This document shows positions 16,249-26,159 of a stretch of DNA of 64,000 nt, one piece after another; position 1 is the stretch's first letter; each line of letters begins with the position of its first letter. This stretch comes from Haematomicrobium sanguinis DSM 21259 (GTDB lineage: Bacteria > Actinomycetota > Actinomycetes > Actinomycetales > Micrococcaceae). The stretch is from NCBI RefSeq assembly GCF_000688395.1, contig NZ_JIAG01000005.1, positions 148,662 through 212,661 of the forward strand, read 5' to 3'. The position numbers and the translations under genes were made by a program. The notes under the pieces were generated by a model. It searched no databases. It was not told the origin of the DNA and saw only the letters and a program-made list of their open reading frames with translations.

Positions 16249-18324
16249 CTAGGGGGTGTTGCGCAGCATCCAGACGAGTGCCCAGTCTTGATCGTTCGCG
16301 AGCGAGTCCGCCACATACGCGGGCGAACCGTTGACGGCGCTCGGGAAGATAAACGCGCACGTCGCCGAGCCGTCGTCATAAAAACTCGCCAAATTGCTCA
16401 CGTACACCGAGCGCGCATCGGCATCCAGCGCATCGCTGCGCAAGGCCGGCGGCAACGCCAGGTAAGCGTTCGCGCTCAGCACCGACCAGTAGTGCGGGAA
16501 CGTGTCGCCCCACATTCGCTCGCGCCCAAACCAGTAACCATCCCAGTGCCGGATCCCCACTTGGTACAACCTGGCGTGCGGCTGCGGTCCGCCAAAGCCG
16601 CGCAACCACCCAAGGGCACGGGCAATGTGAGGCAACCACGCGTCGTCGTTCTCCTGACCCTGCGCAGAGTGCGCCCAGCCCGCGCTCAACGCCCGCACCA
16701 GCGGTGCCACCATCGATTGCTCATACGCAACCTCATGCGCCACGAGCTTTTCACCCACACCCCGGAAATACTCGGCATGCGAGACGATCATCTCCCGCAC
16801 CGTATCCGCCCGCGCATCCCCGGCCGCCTCAAAGATGGCCAGTAGCGCCTCCATACCTTCGATCTGATCGATGGAAAGATGCTCACGCGCACCGGCGGCA
16901 AAGGACGCCTCCAACATGTTCCACGCCGCCTCCAGGTGCCGCTCTTGGCCGTCCAACAGGTACTGATCGGCAAAAACATGTATTAGCCACGGCGCGTTGT
17001 AGAGCCGCACCTCGATGACCTGATCCTGCGATCCGCGCTTGGGCAGCCAGGTCTCCGGGTTGTACAAATTCGCGTGCGCAAAGTCCATCCACGCCGCAAG
17101 CGCCGCGTCAATTGCGGCCGCGTCCCCCCACCCGCGCCGCCGCGCCTGTTGCAACAGCGCCGCCATCCCGATCCGCTCTGCACCGTCCGAATGATCACCC
17201 CACGCGGCGTATGGCACGCTCAACTTGTTGGATGTATCCGTGACCAAAAACGCCCCCGAGTCCGGCGCGTCCCGGTGCGATGCCCGTTGAAATTCGAGCA
17301 GGTACGCGATTCGCGCCTCGACCAACTCACGCACATCCCGGTACATGAGCGCCGCCGTGCGGTGCCCGTCCAACTCCAGGTTCTGGATGCCGTGCACTGG
17401 GGCGACAAGCGCACCACTTTCCACGCGGGCGGCGGGGATTTGGGTACCGTCGGCCGCCTTTTCGGTAGCGAGCACCCTGATGTCCGACGGCGTGTACCCG
17501 GCTTTTACCTCCAGCGGCAGCGGGTCTGTTACTCGCCCCATCAAGGGGCGTGCCGGCCACGGGGAGTCGATCTCGGCGAGGAAACTTTCGCGGTCGGGGT
17601 ACCAGGCAAGTTCCCAGGAGAGGGTGAAGGTCTCGCCCGGTGCCAATTCGATGGGGCTTTGCCCACCGAACGCGTCTGGATTGCGCCCGTCGGTGGGGTG
17701 TAGCACAAAGAATCCGCGGTGGTGGGAACTGTAACCGATGTGCCGTCCTTCCACGGAGTAGGCGTTGAGGTACCCCTCGGTGACCTTGAGACCCAGTCGC
17801 GGACCCTGGAAGCTCATCGCTTCGGCAAGTACCCACGCAGAGCGGCCGCCTGGGAAGAGGTGCGTATTGACCGAGTGCGTGAAGGAACGGCCCTCGGATT
17901 CGTACACGTCGCGGAACGGCGTGTAGATGCCGATAGTGTCCAGCACCACCGCGTTCTTGGAAATATTCTTCCATTGGAATACTTCGGTCATCCGCTCGTC
18001 CGCGGCGCTGACCGTGCGCACCAACTCGAGTTGGTGACCGAACGTAAAGGTGGCGGTGAGCGCCCGAGGTGAGTCATCGCCGTCGTGCTTTACCTCCAGC
18101 GCATCCGGGGTCAGCCAGCGAAAGCTGCGGCCGTCAATGGTGACAAAGCCCGATCCCCAACACATCTCGCGGCCGAATTTCTTGTCATTAAACTCGCTGG
18201 AGAGAAACGCCTGATCCGGATGCTCGGGGTGCTCAAAGCGTTGAAGGGCGCCCGTGTGTGGGTCCGCAAGCGCGCGTCCGGCGCCGAAGGCAAGGGGGAT
18301 GAGGGCGGAAACATCGGATGTCAT
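16249..18324 (-). CDS. Six-hairpin glycosidase-like protein
   Basis: 691 residues without signal peptide or membrane segment, so cytoplasmic. The first roughly 280 residues look like a beta-sandwich sugar-binding domain (WGSGFVTIDGRSFRW, ELAPGETFTLSWELAWYPDRESF). The rest is rich in helices with paired aromatic and acidic residues (NPETWLPKRGSQDQVIEVRLYNAPWLIHVFA, MWGDTFPHYWSVLSANAYL), as in (alpha/alpha)6-barrel glycosidases and lyases. The precise family and substrate are not recognised. Its N-terminal domain contains VKHDGDDSPRAL, encoded by an ACGACGGCGAT copy at 18077-18086. It is divergent from csoR by 72 bp. Confidence 0.6.
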   Translation of the reverse strand: MTSDVSALIPLAFGAGRALADPHTGALQRFEHPEHPDQAFLSSEFNDKKFGREMCWGSGFVTIDGRSFRWLTPDALEVKHDGDDSPRALTATFTFGHQLELVRTVSAADERMTEVFQWKNISKNAVVLDTIGIYTPFRDVYESEGRSFTHSVNTHLFPGGRSAWVLAEAMSFQGPRLGLKVTEGYLNAYSVEGRHIGYSSHHRGFFVLHPTDGRNPDAFGGQSPIELAPGETFTLSWELAWYPDRESFLAEIDSPWPARPLMGRVTDPLPLEVKAGYTPSDIRVLATEKAADGTQIPAARVESGALVAPVHGIQNLELDGHRTAALMYRDVRELVEARIAYLLEFQRASHRDAPDSGAFLVTDTSNKLSVPYAAWGDHSDGAERIGMAALLQQARRRGWGDAAAIDAALAAWMDFAHANLYNPETWLPKRGSQDQVIEVRLYNAPWLIHVFADQYLLDGQERHLEAAWNMLEASFAAGAREHLSIDQIEGMEALLAIFEAAGDARADTVREMIVSHAEYFRGVGEKLVAHEVAYEQSMVAPLVRALSAGWAHSAQGQENDDAWLPHIARALGWLRGFGGPQPHARLYQVGIRHWDGYWFGRERMWGDTFPHYWSVLSANAYLALPPALRSDALDADARSVYVSNLASFYDDGSATCAFIFPSAVNGSPAYVADSLANDQDWALVWMLRNTP

Positions 18325-18352
18325 GATCCGAGCTTATCGCATCGCTTGCACC

Positions 18353-18369
18353 ATACCCCAGGGGGGTAT
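18353..18369. promoter_or_regulatory. CsoR copper operator
   Basis: ATACCCCAGGGGGGTAT is a near-perfect match to the actinobacterial CsoR operator type (ATACCC...GGGTAT). It lies between CTTGCA (18345-18350) and TATAAG (18367-18372), i.e. inside the csoR promoter, so CsoR without Cu(I) should block the operon. Confidence 0.85.
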
Positions 18370-18396
18370 AAGCTTGCGGTACCGGAAAGGAGCGTC

Positions 18397-18702
18397 ATGA
18401 GTACAGACGTCGAGAATGCCCACCACGGCTACACCTCAGACAAGGCGGCGTATGAACGCCGGCTCAAACGCATTGAAGGTCAGATTCGCGGAATTGCGCG
18501 GATGGTTGATGAAGACAAATACTGCATCGATATCCTCACCCAAATTTCCGCAGTCAATAAGGCGCTGCACGCGGTCAGCATCGGTCTTTTGGAAGACCAC
18601 ATTAACCACTGCGTGATAGACGCCGCGCAAGAATCTGCCGATGCCGGGGCGGCCAAGGTGCAAGAGGCGACCGATGCCATTGCCCGCCTGCTCCGCTCAT
18701 AG
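18397..18702 (+). CDS. csoR: Copper-sensing repressor CsoR
   Basis: 101 residues from the ATG at 18397 (GGAAAGGAGCGTC upstream). Four-helix DUF156 fold: RRLKRIEGQIRGIARMVDEDKYCIDILTQISAVNKALHAVSIGLLEDHINHCV. The Cu(I) ligands Cys-x..-His-x3-Cys are present as Cys in KYCIDI, His in EDHINHC and the following Cys. It represses the csoR-copZ-copA operon from the operator at 18353-18369 and releases it on binding Cu(I). Confidence 0.95.
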   Translation: MSTDVENAHHGYTSDKAAYERRLKRIEGQIRGIARMVDEDKYCIDILTQISAVNKALHAVSIGLLEDHINHCVIDAAQESADAGAAKVQEATDAIARLLRS

Positions 18703-18728
18703 AAACCCTGAGGAAAGAGGGCTATCTC

Positions 18729-18950
18729 ATGGAAACCACCGTTTCAATCTCCGGAATGACCTGCGGCCACTGCGTCGCCTCCGTGACCGAGGAACTGACC
18801 GCGATCGAAGGCGTTGAGAACGTCTCGGTCAACCTGAACCAGGGCGGCGTCTCCGAGGCCACCATCACCTCCTCAAGCGAAATCGACCCCGCCGCCATCG
18901 GCGAAGCCGTCGCAGAGGCGGGGTACACACTCGTCTCCAACAACGCTTAG
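18729..18950 (+). CDS. copZ: Copper chaperone CopZ
   Basis: 73 residues, a single heavy-metal-associated domain with the Cu(I)-binding loop SGMTCGHCVASV at 8-19 (Cys12 and Cys15). The chaperone hands Cu(I) to the ATPase encoded next. It lies 26 bp after csoR and 9 bp before copA. Confidence 0.95.
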   Translation: METTVSISGMTCGHCVASVTEELTAIEGVENVSVNLNQGGVSEATITSSSEIDPAAIGEAVAEAGYTLVSNNA

Positions 18951-18959
18951 GGGCGCGCG

Positions 18960-21356
18960 ATGAGCACTCCCGTCACTGATAGAGATGCGGGTGCGGATGC
19001 GGCGCAGCAGCGTACCGTTGAGCTCAATGTCGAGGGCATGACCTGTGCCTCGTGTGTGGCGCGCGTGGAGCGTAAGCTCGGCAAGCTTCCCGGCGTGAGC
19101 GCCAGCGTGAATCTGCCGCTCAAGTCCGCAACCGTGCGGGTTCCGGCCGGCGTGAGCGACCAGGACCTTCTCGACACCGTCAAGGCGACCGGCTATCAAG
19201 CGAGCCTCAAGGCCGCGCCGGTTGTGCCGGGCGCGTCTGCCGCGCCGGTCACGGCCACTGCGCCCACTCGCGGGCGCGCGGGCACGCCCGCGGACACGTC
19301 TGCGGGCGTTGCGCTCAACACCGCGCATGAGACTGCGCCCTCCGAACCTCGTAGCGATGCCGCCCGCTACCTCCCGCGCCTGATTGTGGCCGCAATCTTG
19401 ACCATCCCGGTGGTCCTGATTTCGATGATTCCAGCCCTGCAATTCCCCCACTGGGGCTGGACCGTCTTTGCGCTCACCACGCCTGTGGTGCTCTATTCCG
19501 CATGGCCGTTCCACCGCGCCGCCGCGATCAATGCGATGCATGGCGCGTCCACCATGGACACGCTTGTCTCCATCGGCGTGGCCGCCGCGTACCTCTTTTC
19601 CACCGTCCAGCTCATTGTGGACCCCGGGTTGACGGAAATGGCTGGAATGTCTGGCATGGGCGGTATGGCCTCGATGACCGAGCACCAGTTGTACTTCGAG
19701 GTCGCCGCAGTCGTCACGACGTTCCTACTTCTTGGCCGCTACCTGGAGGCACGCGCCAAGCACGGCGCCGCCGACGCGCTGCATTCCCTTCTCAATCTCG
19801 GTGCCCAACGCGCCCGCGTCTTGCGCGGCGGCACCGAGGTCGAGGTCCCCATTGGCGAGCTGGCGGTCGGTGAGATCTTCATCGTCCGCCCGGGCGAGAA
19901 AATCGCGACCGACGGTACCGTCCGCGCAGGCTCCTCCACCGTGGACACCGCCATGATCACCGGCGAATCGCTCCCGGTGAGCGTGCGCGCCGGCGATACC
20001 GTCACCGGCGCCACCATCAACGTCGACGGGCGGCTCGAGGTCGAAGCGACCCGCGTCGGCCAAGACACCACCCTCGCCCAAATGGGCCGGCTGGTCTCCG
20101 AAGCGCAGTCCCAAAAGGCTCCCATCGCGCGCATCGCCGACCGGATCAGCGCCGTCTTTGTGCCGGTTGTGCTGGTGATCGCGGTCCTGACCTTCCTCGC
20201 GTGGTGGCTCATCGGCGCGAACCTGCCGATGGCGTTCACCGCCGCAGTGACGGTACTCGTGATCGCGTGCCCGTGCGCGCTCGGCCTCGCCACCCCGACC
20301 GCACTCTTGGCGGGCACCGGCCGCGCCGCGCAAAAGGGCATCCTCATCCGCGGCCCGGAAGTTCTGGAGAGCACGCGTAAGATCAGCGCGATCGTGCTGG
20401 ACAAAACCGGCACGGTCACCGAGGGGAAATTGTCGGTCGCCCAGGTTGTGCCGGCACCGTCCGCCTCGGGCACCCAGTACGACGGCGATGCCTCCTCAGC
20501 CCTGCGCCTCGCCTCCGCGCTGGAGACACAGAGCGAACACCCGGTGGCGGCCGCCATTGTGCGAGCGGACTCCGCGCTTCTCGAACCTTCAGCACAGCAG
20601 TCGGCCCCGGTCGTTGACCAATTTAGGGCGTCGATTGGCGGCGGCGTTTCCGGGCTGGTTGATGGGCAACGGGTGCTGGTCGGTAAGCCGGGGTGGCTCG
20701 CCGAAACCGGAATCTCACTCACCGACGCCGACCGGACCGCGTTCTCCGAGGCCGAATCTGCCGGCACCACCGTTGTCGGCGTCGCCGTGGACGGTGTCCT
20801 CGCCGCGATCATCTCCATTACGGATACCATCAAGCCGACAAGCAAAGAAGCGATTGCCCAGCTGCAGAGCCTCGGGCTCACGGTGTACTTGCTCACCGGA
20901 GACAACATTGGCACCGCGGCGCGCGTTGCTCAGGAGGTCGGCATTAGCCCCGAGCACGTCTTTGCCAACGTCTTGCCGGAGGATAAGGTCGCGAAGGTCG
21001 CCGAACTGCAGGCTGGGGGTGACGTCGTGGCGATGGTCGGAGACGGTGTTAATGACGCTGCGGCCCTGCTCAAGGCGGACCTTGGCATTGCCATGGGGTC
21101 CGGCACAGACGTCGCACGAGACGCTGCCGACCTGACCATCATGGGCAATGACCTGAATCAGGTCGCGACCGCGATTGAGCTCTCGCGCAAGACCCTGAGC
21201 ACCATCAAGACCAACCTGTTCTGGGCATTCGCCTACAACGTGGTTGGCATTCCAGTGGCGGCTCTGGGGCTGCTCAACCCGATGCTCGCCGGGGGCGCAA
21301 TGGCGGCTTCGTCGGTGCTGGTGGTGGCCAACTCGTTGCGGTTGCGCCGCGCCTGA
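18960..21356 (+). CDS. copA: Cu(I)-exporting P1B-type ATPase
   Basis: 798 residues. One N-terminal metal-binding domain with EGMTCASC (25-32), then eight expected membrane helices. A Met-rich external loop ([13 protein letters not shown]) lies between early helices. Core motifs: actuator TGES, transport-site CPC in [15 protein letters not shown] (about 437-439), phosphorylation DKTGT (about Asp481), ATP-binding SEHP, and hinge [10 protein letters not shown] (about 694). It pumps Cu(I) out across the plasma membrane. The nucleotide domain contains the insert [13 protein letters not shown] (about 500-512), encoded by an ACGACGGCGAT copy at 20479-20488. Confidence 0.96.
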   Translation: MSTPVTDRDAGADAAQQRTVELNVEGMTCASCVARVERKLGKLPGVSASVNLPLKSATVRVPAGVSDQDLLDTVKATGYQASLKAAPVVPGASAAPVTATAPTRGRAGTPADTSAGVALNTAHETAPSEPRSDAARYLPRLIVAAILTIPVVLISMIPALQFPHWGWTVFALTTPVVLYSAWPFHRAAAINAMHGASTMDTLVSIGVAAAYLFSTVQLIVDPGLTEMAGMSGMGGMASMTEHQLYFEVAAVVTTFLLLGRYLEARAKHGAADALHSLLNLGAQRARVLRGGTEVEVPIGELAVGEIFIVRPGEKIATDGTVRAGSSTVDTAMITGESLPVSVRAGDTVTGATINVDGRLEVEATRVGQDTTLAQMGRLVSEAQSQKAPIARIADRISAVFVPVVLVIAVLTFLAWWLIGANLPMAFTAAVTVLVIACPCALGLATPTALLAGTGRAAQKGILIRGPEVLESTRKISAIVLDKTGTVTEGKLSVAQVVPAPSASGTQYDGDASSALRLASALETQSEHPVAAAIVRADSALLEPSAQQSAPVVDQFRASIGGGVSGLVDGQRVLVGKPGWLAETGISLTDADRTAFSEAESAGTTVVGVAVDGVLAAIISITDTIKPTSKEAIAQLQSLGLTVYLLTGDNIGTAARVAQEVGISPEHVFANVLPEDKVAKVAELQAGGDVVAMVGDGVNDAAALLKADLGIAMGSGTDVARDAADLTIMGNDLNQVATAIELSRKTLSTIKTNLFWAFAYNVVGIPVAALGLLNPMLAGGAMAASSVLVVANSLRLRRA

Positions 21357-21364
21357 GCCGGTCG

Positions 21365-21742
21365 CTAAGGTTTGCCGCCCCGAGAAGGCGGGGCATCGCC
21401 GTCGTTCTTTTCCTCGGTGGGTGCGGAACTATCCGGCACATTGTCCGCATTTGCCGCCCCGCCGGGAATCTTCGCCGAGACCCGGTGCACGCCCGAGCCC
21501 TCGCCGAGTTGGGAGGGGTTGGGCTTCTCAATCATCATGAGCATCGCGCAGACCACCAAGCTGACAATGAACGCGATCCCGAACCCAATAAACGCGAGGT
21601 CCCATCGCGTGCGGTTCTCACTTCCGCCGCTCGCCGCAAACAGCGTCACGACGAACGCGACGATGCCCAGCACAAAGGAAAAGAGCAGGGGCGGCTTTAC
21701 GGACTCGCGCCAAGAGCGCTTGGAATTCTTGGGGTTGCTCAC
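21365..21742 (-). CDS. Small two-helix membrane protein of unknown function
   Basis: 125 residues from a GTG preceded by GGAGAGATTT. Two hydrophobic segments (about 18-38 and 48-70) are followed by a hydrophilic tail of 55 residues. The tail ends EEKNDGDAPPSRGGKP, encoded by an ACGACGGCGAT copy whose own small hairpin (GCCCCG 21377-21382, CGGGGC 21389-21394) may terminate transcription for both this gene and copA, which ends only 8 bp away. Not recognised as a named family. Confidence 0.7.
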   Translation of the reverse strand: MSNPKNSKRSWRESVKPPLLFSFVLGIVAFVVTLFAASGGSENRTRWDLAFIGFGIAFIVSLVVCAMLMMIEKPNPSQLGEGSGVHRVSAKIPGGAANADNVPDSSAPTEEKNDGDAPPSRGGKP

Positions 21743-21789
21743 AAATCTCTCCGGGAGGAACTTCTACGCACGGTAGAAAACAGATGTTT

Positions 21790-22359
21790 CTAGTGTACGT
21801 CCTTGGCGCTGTTGAACCGGAATGTGAGCGCGGCCAGGATCAGCACGACGGCTACGATCGTCATCGCGCCGCCGCTAACCCCGAGCAAACCCCGCGGGCC
21901 AACGGACGTGACGAACGGCAGGATCACACCGGCGAGCGCGGTCACGGTTCCGGTGATGAGCCAATCTCGGGCGAGCGGGAATGCCCCTCGCGTGAGCCAC
22001 CCGAGCGCGGCCTCGCTGGCCCCGGAGACGATCAGCGAAATCGAACCGGCGATCGCGAACGCCACCGTGTCCCCGGTCAGCGCGATGATGGCCCCGGCCA
22101 CGAGCATTGGCGCACATACCAGGATCGCGAGCAGGCCCATCGCCGGGCGCGACGCGACCGCAGGGCCGGCCAGTCGGCGCAAGATCGGTAGCGCGGAGAA
22201 CCCGTACAGCACCCAAAACGCGCCGGCCCACACGCCCATAAATTGCGGGCTCAAATCGGTCAAGAATACGGGCAGCAAGGCAAAAATCGCCGCGAGGACG
22301 CCGCGCCCGAGGACCGGGGTCCAAAGTGCGGAGTTGGGTGTGGGGTTATCGGTGCTCAT
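21790..22359 (-). CDS. HdeD/DUF308-type membrane protein
   Basis: 189 residues from the ATG at 22357-22359 (GAAGGCGAC upstream); a start 9 codons earlier overlaps the MATE gene end. Six hydrophobic segments with paired small-residue helices resemble the HdeD/DUF308 family; function unknown. Last but one of a minus-strand run pentapeptide-HD-PAP2-MATE-HdeD. Confidence 0.65.
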   Translation of the reverse strand: MSTDNPTPNSALWTPVLGRGVLAAIFALLPVFLTDLSPQFMGVWAGAFWVLYGFSALPILRRLAGPAVASRPAMGLLAILVCAPMLVAGAIIALTGDTVAFAIAGSISLIVSGASEAALGWLTRGAFPLARDWLITGTVTALAGVILPFVTSVGPRGLLGVSGGAMTIVAVVLILAALTFRFNSAKDVH

Positions 22360-22390
22360 GTCGCCTTCGAGTTGGGGTGTCGCCACGATT

Positions 22391-23752
22391 CTAGTTGCCC
22401 GCGCCGAGCACCATCCACCGCTCGCCTCGCACCCGCAGGCCGAGGGTCACCGCCCGGGCGGCCATCATCGCCACGCTAAAGGCAATCCACAGACCAACGA
22501 CGGCGTTTACCCCGCTAAGCCCCGAAGCGGAAAGAATCCATAGGGTCACCACAAAGACGGCCAGGTTAGCCAAGCCCACGAGCGCGAGATACCGGGCGTC
22601 TTGGGCGCCAATCAGAATGCCGTCGAGAACGAAGACAATGCCGCACAGCGGTTGCGCGGCGGCAAGGACCCACAGTCCCGCGGTAGTCGCGTCAATGACG
22701 GCTCGATCCGAGGTGAAGATGAAGCCAACCCACGGTGCCACCGTGGCCAAGATCACACCGGTCACCACCCCGGCTCCGGCGCCCCACCAGCACAGTTTTG
22801 CGATGAGTTCCTTCACGACGCTGGTGCGCGCCGCACCGAGTTCCTTGGACACGAGAGACTGGGCGGCAATGGCAAGAGCGTCGAGGGCGAAGGCGAGAAA
22901 AGTGAAGATGGTGAGGACCAGTTGGTGCGCGGCGAGCACAACCGCACCTTGGGAGGTGGCGACATACACCATGATGATGAGCGCGGCACGGAGAGTCACG
23001 GTGCGGAGCATCAGGTAGCCACCAATGTGCGCGGTGGCGATCACGCCTCGGAGGCTGGGACGCCAACCCACCTCGTGGTGCCGGTGTCTGCGGGTCAAGA
23101 TGACAAGGTAGACCGCCGCCATGCCCCACTGTGCGATGGAAGTCCCGATCGCGGATCCGGCAACGGAGAGGTTGAAGCCATAAACCAGCGCGAAGTTCAA
23201 CCCGATGTTGGCGGTGAACCCGATTCCGGCGACCAGCAACGGGGTTTTACCGTCCTGCCAGCCGCGCAACGCACCGGTTCCGGCCAATACCAAGAGCATG
23301 GCGGGAATCCCTGGCATCGACCAGCGCAGGTAGTCGATGCCAAAGCCCTGAACCGCTCCGCCCGCGCCCATGAGTGCGAGCAATTGCGGGGCGAGCGCCC
23401 AGCCGATCAGTGCAATTGCGACACCCAAGAGAAAGGCCAGCCAGAGACCGTCTCGCCCGGCAGCCGAGGCCCGGGCGTAAAGACCGGCACCGAAGGCTCT
23501 GCCAACCGCTGGAGTGACCGAGTATGCCAGGAAGATGAGCAGCCCGACGGCGGTTTGCACCAGCGTTGATGCGAGCCCAACCCCGGCGAGTTCATCGACG
23601 CCCAGGTGTCCAACGATCGCGGTGTCGGCGAGAAGGAACAGCGGTTCGGCGATGAGCGCGCCGAGCGCCGGAAGCGCAAGAGCGAGTATCTGGCGCCCTA
23701 ACCCGCGCTGGGAGTTTTGGGGCGTATCCCGTTTCGGTGTCGTCGCGCTCAC
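22391..23752 (-). CDS. MATE family efflux transporter (DinF-like)
   Basis: 453 residues, twelve predicted membrane helices in two similar halves. LFLLADTAIVGHLGVDELAGVGLA near the N-terminus is the typical first MATE motif, with its mirror around VVLAAHQLVLTIFTFLAFALDALAIAAQ in the second half. It is expected to export cationic or other compounds with Na+ or H+. The GTG start lies 4 bp after the PAP2 stop, so the genes are co-transcribed. Confidence 0.92.
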   Translation of the reverse strand: MSATTPKRDTPQNSQRGLGRQILALALPALGALIAEPLFLLADTAIVGHLGVDELAGVGLASTLVQTAVGLLIFLAYSVTPAVGRAFGAGLYARASAAGRDGLWLAFLLGVAIALIGWALAPQLLALMGAGGAVQGFGIDYLRWSMPGIPAMLLVLAGTGALRGWQDGKTPLLVAGIGFTANIGLNFALVYGFNLSVAGSAIGTSIAQWGMAAVYLVILTRRHRHHEVGWRPSLRGVIATAHIGGYLMLRTVTLRAALIIMVYVATSQGAVVLAAHQLVLTIFTFLAFALDALAIAAQSLVSKELGAARTSVVKELIAKLCWWGAGAGVVTGVILATVAPWVGFIFTSDRAVIDATTAGLWVLAAAQPLCGIVFVLDGILIGAQDARYLALVGLANLAVFVVTLWILSASGLSGVNAVVGLWIAFSVAMMAARAVTLGLRVRGERWMVLGAGN

Positions 23753-23756
23753 CCGG

Positions 23757-24470
23757 TCAGGCTAAACCTTCCGTGCTGCCGGAATCGTCTTCGTCCCGGA
23801 ATTTGGACGCAATCCAGGTGTTCCAGATCCACATTGCCAGCAAGGCTCCAGCAGTAGTGATGAAAAGGGCGCCAATGACGTCAGTGGGATAGTGCACGCC
23901 CAAATAAATCCGGGATAACGCCACCACCACAAAGAGGAACGGTAACCCGATCGTGGCCGCGCGCTGCCAACGGGTTCGCCAGGCCAGGAGCCACAGCCCA
24001 ATTGCCAGTGCCGCGCTGATGGAGGCGTGCCCGGACGGGTATGAGTAGGAGAGTGGGATCGACACGATCGGATCGGTGAGCACCGAGAGATCTGGGCGGG
24101 GCCGCTGGAAGATGAGCTTGAGAATCTGATTACCGCCCCACGCCACCGCCACGACAAAGACAAACGCGGAACCGGTGCGCATGGTCCGATCGCGGCGCCG
24201 GGTCAATAGGAGGGTCGCCACCAGAATAATGATTGCACCCAGCGGCGAAAATATCCGTGCAATGGCGATGGCTATCCAGTCCACGACCGGCAGGCGATGT
24301 TCGTCGAACCAGCGGTTCAAGGTGTAATCGACGGTGGCGAATTGCGGGTCGGAGGTGACAAAGATGCCGAGGGCCACCGCAAGGAGAACTCCGGCGATCG
24401 TCCACACCCACCAATGGCGTGGCAGCGGCAACATGCGAAGCGGCGGCGCAAGGTCTGTTTTAGTGGTCAC
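23757..24470 (-). CDS. PAP2 family membrane phosphatase
   Basis: 237 residues from the GTG at 24468-24470, chosen for the AAAGGAG 7 bases upstream. About six membrane segments. The phosphatase signature is complete: KLIFQRPRP, then YSYPSGHAS, then SRIYLGVHYPTDVIGA, carrying the catalytic Arg and His residues. It probably dephosphorylates a lipid phosphate or pyrophosphate (undecaprenyl-PP or phosphatidate) on the outer membrane face. It overlaps the upstream HD gene by 4 bp. Confidence 0.9.
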   Translation of the reverse strand: MTTKTDLAPPLRMLPLPRHWWVWTIAGVLLAVALGIFVTSDPQFATVDYTLNRWFDEHRLPVVDWIAIAIARIFSPLGAIIILVATLLLTRRRDRTMRTGSAFVFVVAVAWGGNQILKLIFQRPRPDLSVLTDPIVSIPLSYSYPSGHASISAALAIGLWLLAWRTRWQRAATIGLPFLFVVVALSRIYLGVHYPTDVIGALFITTAGALLAMWIWNTWIASKFRDEDDSGSTEGLA

Positions 24471-25402
24471 CGTTGGCTCCTTTCGGCTGACGGGTTCCGT
24501 GTGCGGCTCAGCCACCCGGGCAACCCGTCGGTGTAAAGTTCCAGTTCGCGTGCGAGGTTCTCGCGTGCGGGCGTCTCCCACAACAATTTTCCGGTGTCGG
24601 TGTGGAACAACTGGGGCAACTCTTGGAGCGAACGCAGCACCGCCGCGCGTCCAGCGGCAAAGTCCGTGTCTGGCACGTGCGCGTAGTCGCTGCGCACCCC
24701 GATGAGATAACGCTCATACGCATTCCACGGGGAGGCGAGGATGGCAAGGTCGGCATCGCACAGAATGTGGCCGATGTGATCTCCCGGCTCTGGAGCATGG
24801 GTGGCGGTGAGCCGTACCAGCCGTGCCACTTCGGCGACCTCCCATTCAGCCACGCCGGCAGCGCTCAGTTCGCGCTCGGCCAGTTGGGCGCTGGCTTCCT
24901 CATCCTGCGCGTTGCCACGATACACCGCGTCATGGAACCATGCGGCAAGCCTGAGGCATCGAACGTCAGGGGCGGCCGGTGACAATAGATCGATATTCTC
25001 TAGCACCGCAAACAGGTGGCGGACATCGTGATAGTACCGACCTGGTTCGCGCCACAGCGCTAAGAGTTGCGCGCCCAACTCGGGTTGGCCGGGAAGCAAT
25101 TCATCCCACTGGTCACGGAGCCTGCGTTCCAAGGCACCCCCGCGATCATGGCGCGGCAGGCGCAACCCGGACGAAATTAATTTCCGGGTCAGTTCATTGG
25201 CTGACACCGGCCGCGCCCCGGCGTTAATGAGTGCCCGGTAGCGTTCGGCCGGAACATCAAAGTGGTCCAAATCAAAGGCGCGCCACCGCACACCGACCCG
25301 GTGCGCAAACCCATGCAACTCGGAGAGCGACTCATCGGAAATGACGTGGCTAAAGGTCGTCCCGTGGGCGGCCCAGAGCGGCGGGTCAATGTAGATAGTC
25401 AT
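24467..25402 (-). CDS. DUF4031-HD domain fusion protein
   Basis: 311 residues, two domains. Residues 1-90 (MTIYIDPPLWAAHGTTFSHVISD...FDLDHFDVPAERY) match DUF4031. From about 100 to 295 it is a predicted metal-dependent HD phosphohydrolase: REPGRYYHDVRHLFAVL, then AAWFHDAVY with the HD pair, and LCDADLAILA. Substrate unknown; a nucleotide or phosphate ester is likely for this HD group. Its ATG overlaps the stop of the pentapeptide gene (ATGA). Confidence 0.85.
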   Translation of the reverse strand: MTIYIDPPLWAAHGTTFSHVISDESLSELHGFAHRVGVRWRAFDLDHFDVPAERYRALINAGARPVSANELTRKLISSGLRLPRHDRGGALERRLRDQWDELLPGQPELGAQLLALWREPGRYYHDVRHLFAVLENIDLLSPAAPDVRCLRLAAWFHDAVYRGNAQDEEASAQLAERELSAAGVAEWEVAEVARLVRLTATHAPEPGDHIGHILCDADLAILASPWNAYERYLIGVRSDYAHVPDTDFAAGRAAVLRSLQELPQLFHTDTGKLLWETPARENLARELELYTDGLPGWLSRTRNPSAERSQR

Positions 25403-26067
25403 AGCACCGTGATTCCCAGTTGCTCGGCGAATTGCGGCGCCAATGCGGAAAGCTGGTATTCGTCAATCACCGTGCCGCGCAAGGACTCAACCCCTACAAC
25501 GCGCCGGATGTCGGCGCCGCGCAGATCCACGTGGGCTAAATCCGCCGAATGCAACACCAGCTCATCGATCCGGCAACCAATAAAACTCACGCGTTCCGCC
25601 CGAGCGTGCGCCAGGTCAACGGTCCCGAAGGTGGTGTCGCTGAAACGCACATCCTTGATCGCGGAATAGCGCAAATTCAGTTCGTTGGTTTTGCCGCCGC
25701 GGATCACCACCTGCTCCCAGCCGGCCCCCGAAAAATCGGCGACCCCCACACGCGACCCCTCAAACTCAACCTGCTCCAGGCGCGCATCCATGCCCTGCAA
25801 CGCCACGGCCGAACACGCCTGAAACGCGGACTCCCGCACTCGCGCCTGACCCCACTGGGCGCCGCTGAGATCCAGCCCTACACCCAACACGCCCACCAGA
25901 TGCACCCCGCGCGCGTTCCACGGTTCCCCACTACCCGCCGCGAGCCGCACCGCCTCCACAAACGTCTCTGGCGCGATCTCATCGAGAGGCACCTCCGCCA
26001 TCTCCGCGCCAAATTCCAGCGTGAATTCCTTAGGCGCCTTGATTGGGGCCGAGTCGCGTTGTGCCAT
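25399..26067 (-). CDS. Pentapeptide-repeat protein
   Basis: 222 residues from the ATG at 26065-26067. From about residue 85 the sequence runs in five-residue steps with a central Leu/Phe (LEQVEFEGSRVGVADFSGAG, VDLAHARAERVSFIGCRID, VLHSADLAHVDLRGADIRRV), giving a right-handed quadrilateral beta-helix. Some members mimic DNA and protect gyrase; many have unknown roles. First gene of the minus-strand run to 21365. No resistance function is claimed. Confidence 0.88.
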   Translation of the reverse strand: MAQRDSAPIKAPKEFTLEFGAEMAEVPLDEIAPETFVEAVRLAAGSGEPWNARGVHLVGVLGVGLDLSGAQWGQARVRESAFQACSAVALQGMDARLEQVEFEGSRVGVADFSGAGWEQVVIRGGKTNELNLRYSAIKDVRFSDTTFGTVDLAHARAERVSFIGCRIDELVLHSADLAHVDLRGADIRRVVGVESLRGTVIDEYQLSALAPQFAEQLGITVL

Positions 26068-26159
26068 GGATCCCAGTCTAGGTACCGGGACCGGCACCAA
26101 GCGTGTGCACCTGGTGTTAGCGTGGGAACAACTCGTCACAGACCCGCTCGGAGGCGCCC

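Noticed and set aside
22601..23569. 322-codon plus-strand frame opposite the MATE gene, and similar long frames at 5046-5825, 18873-19685 and 30917-31771
   Set aside because: Antisense shadows of clear genes with charged or repetitive non-protein-like sequence.
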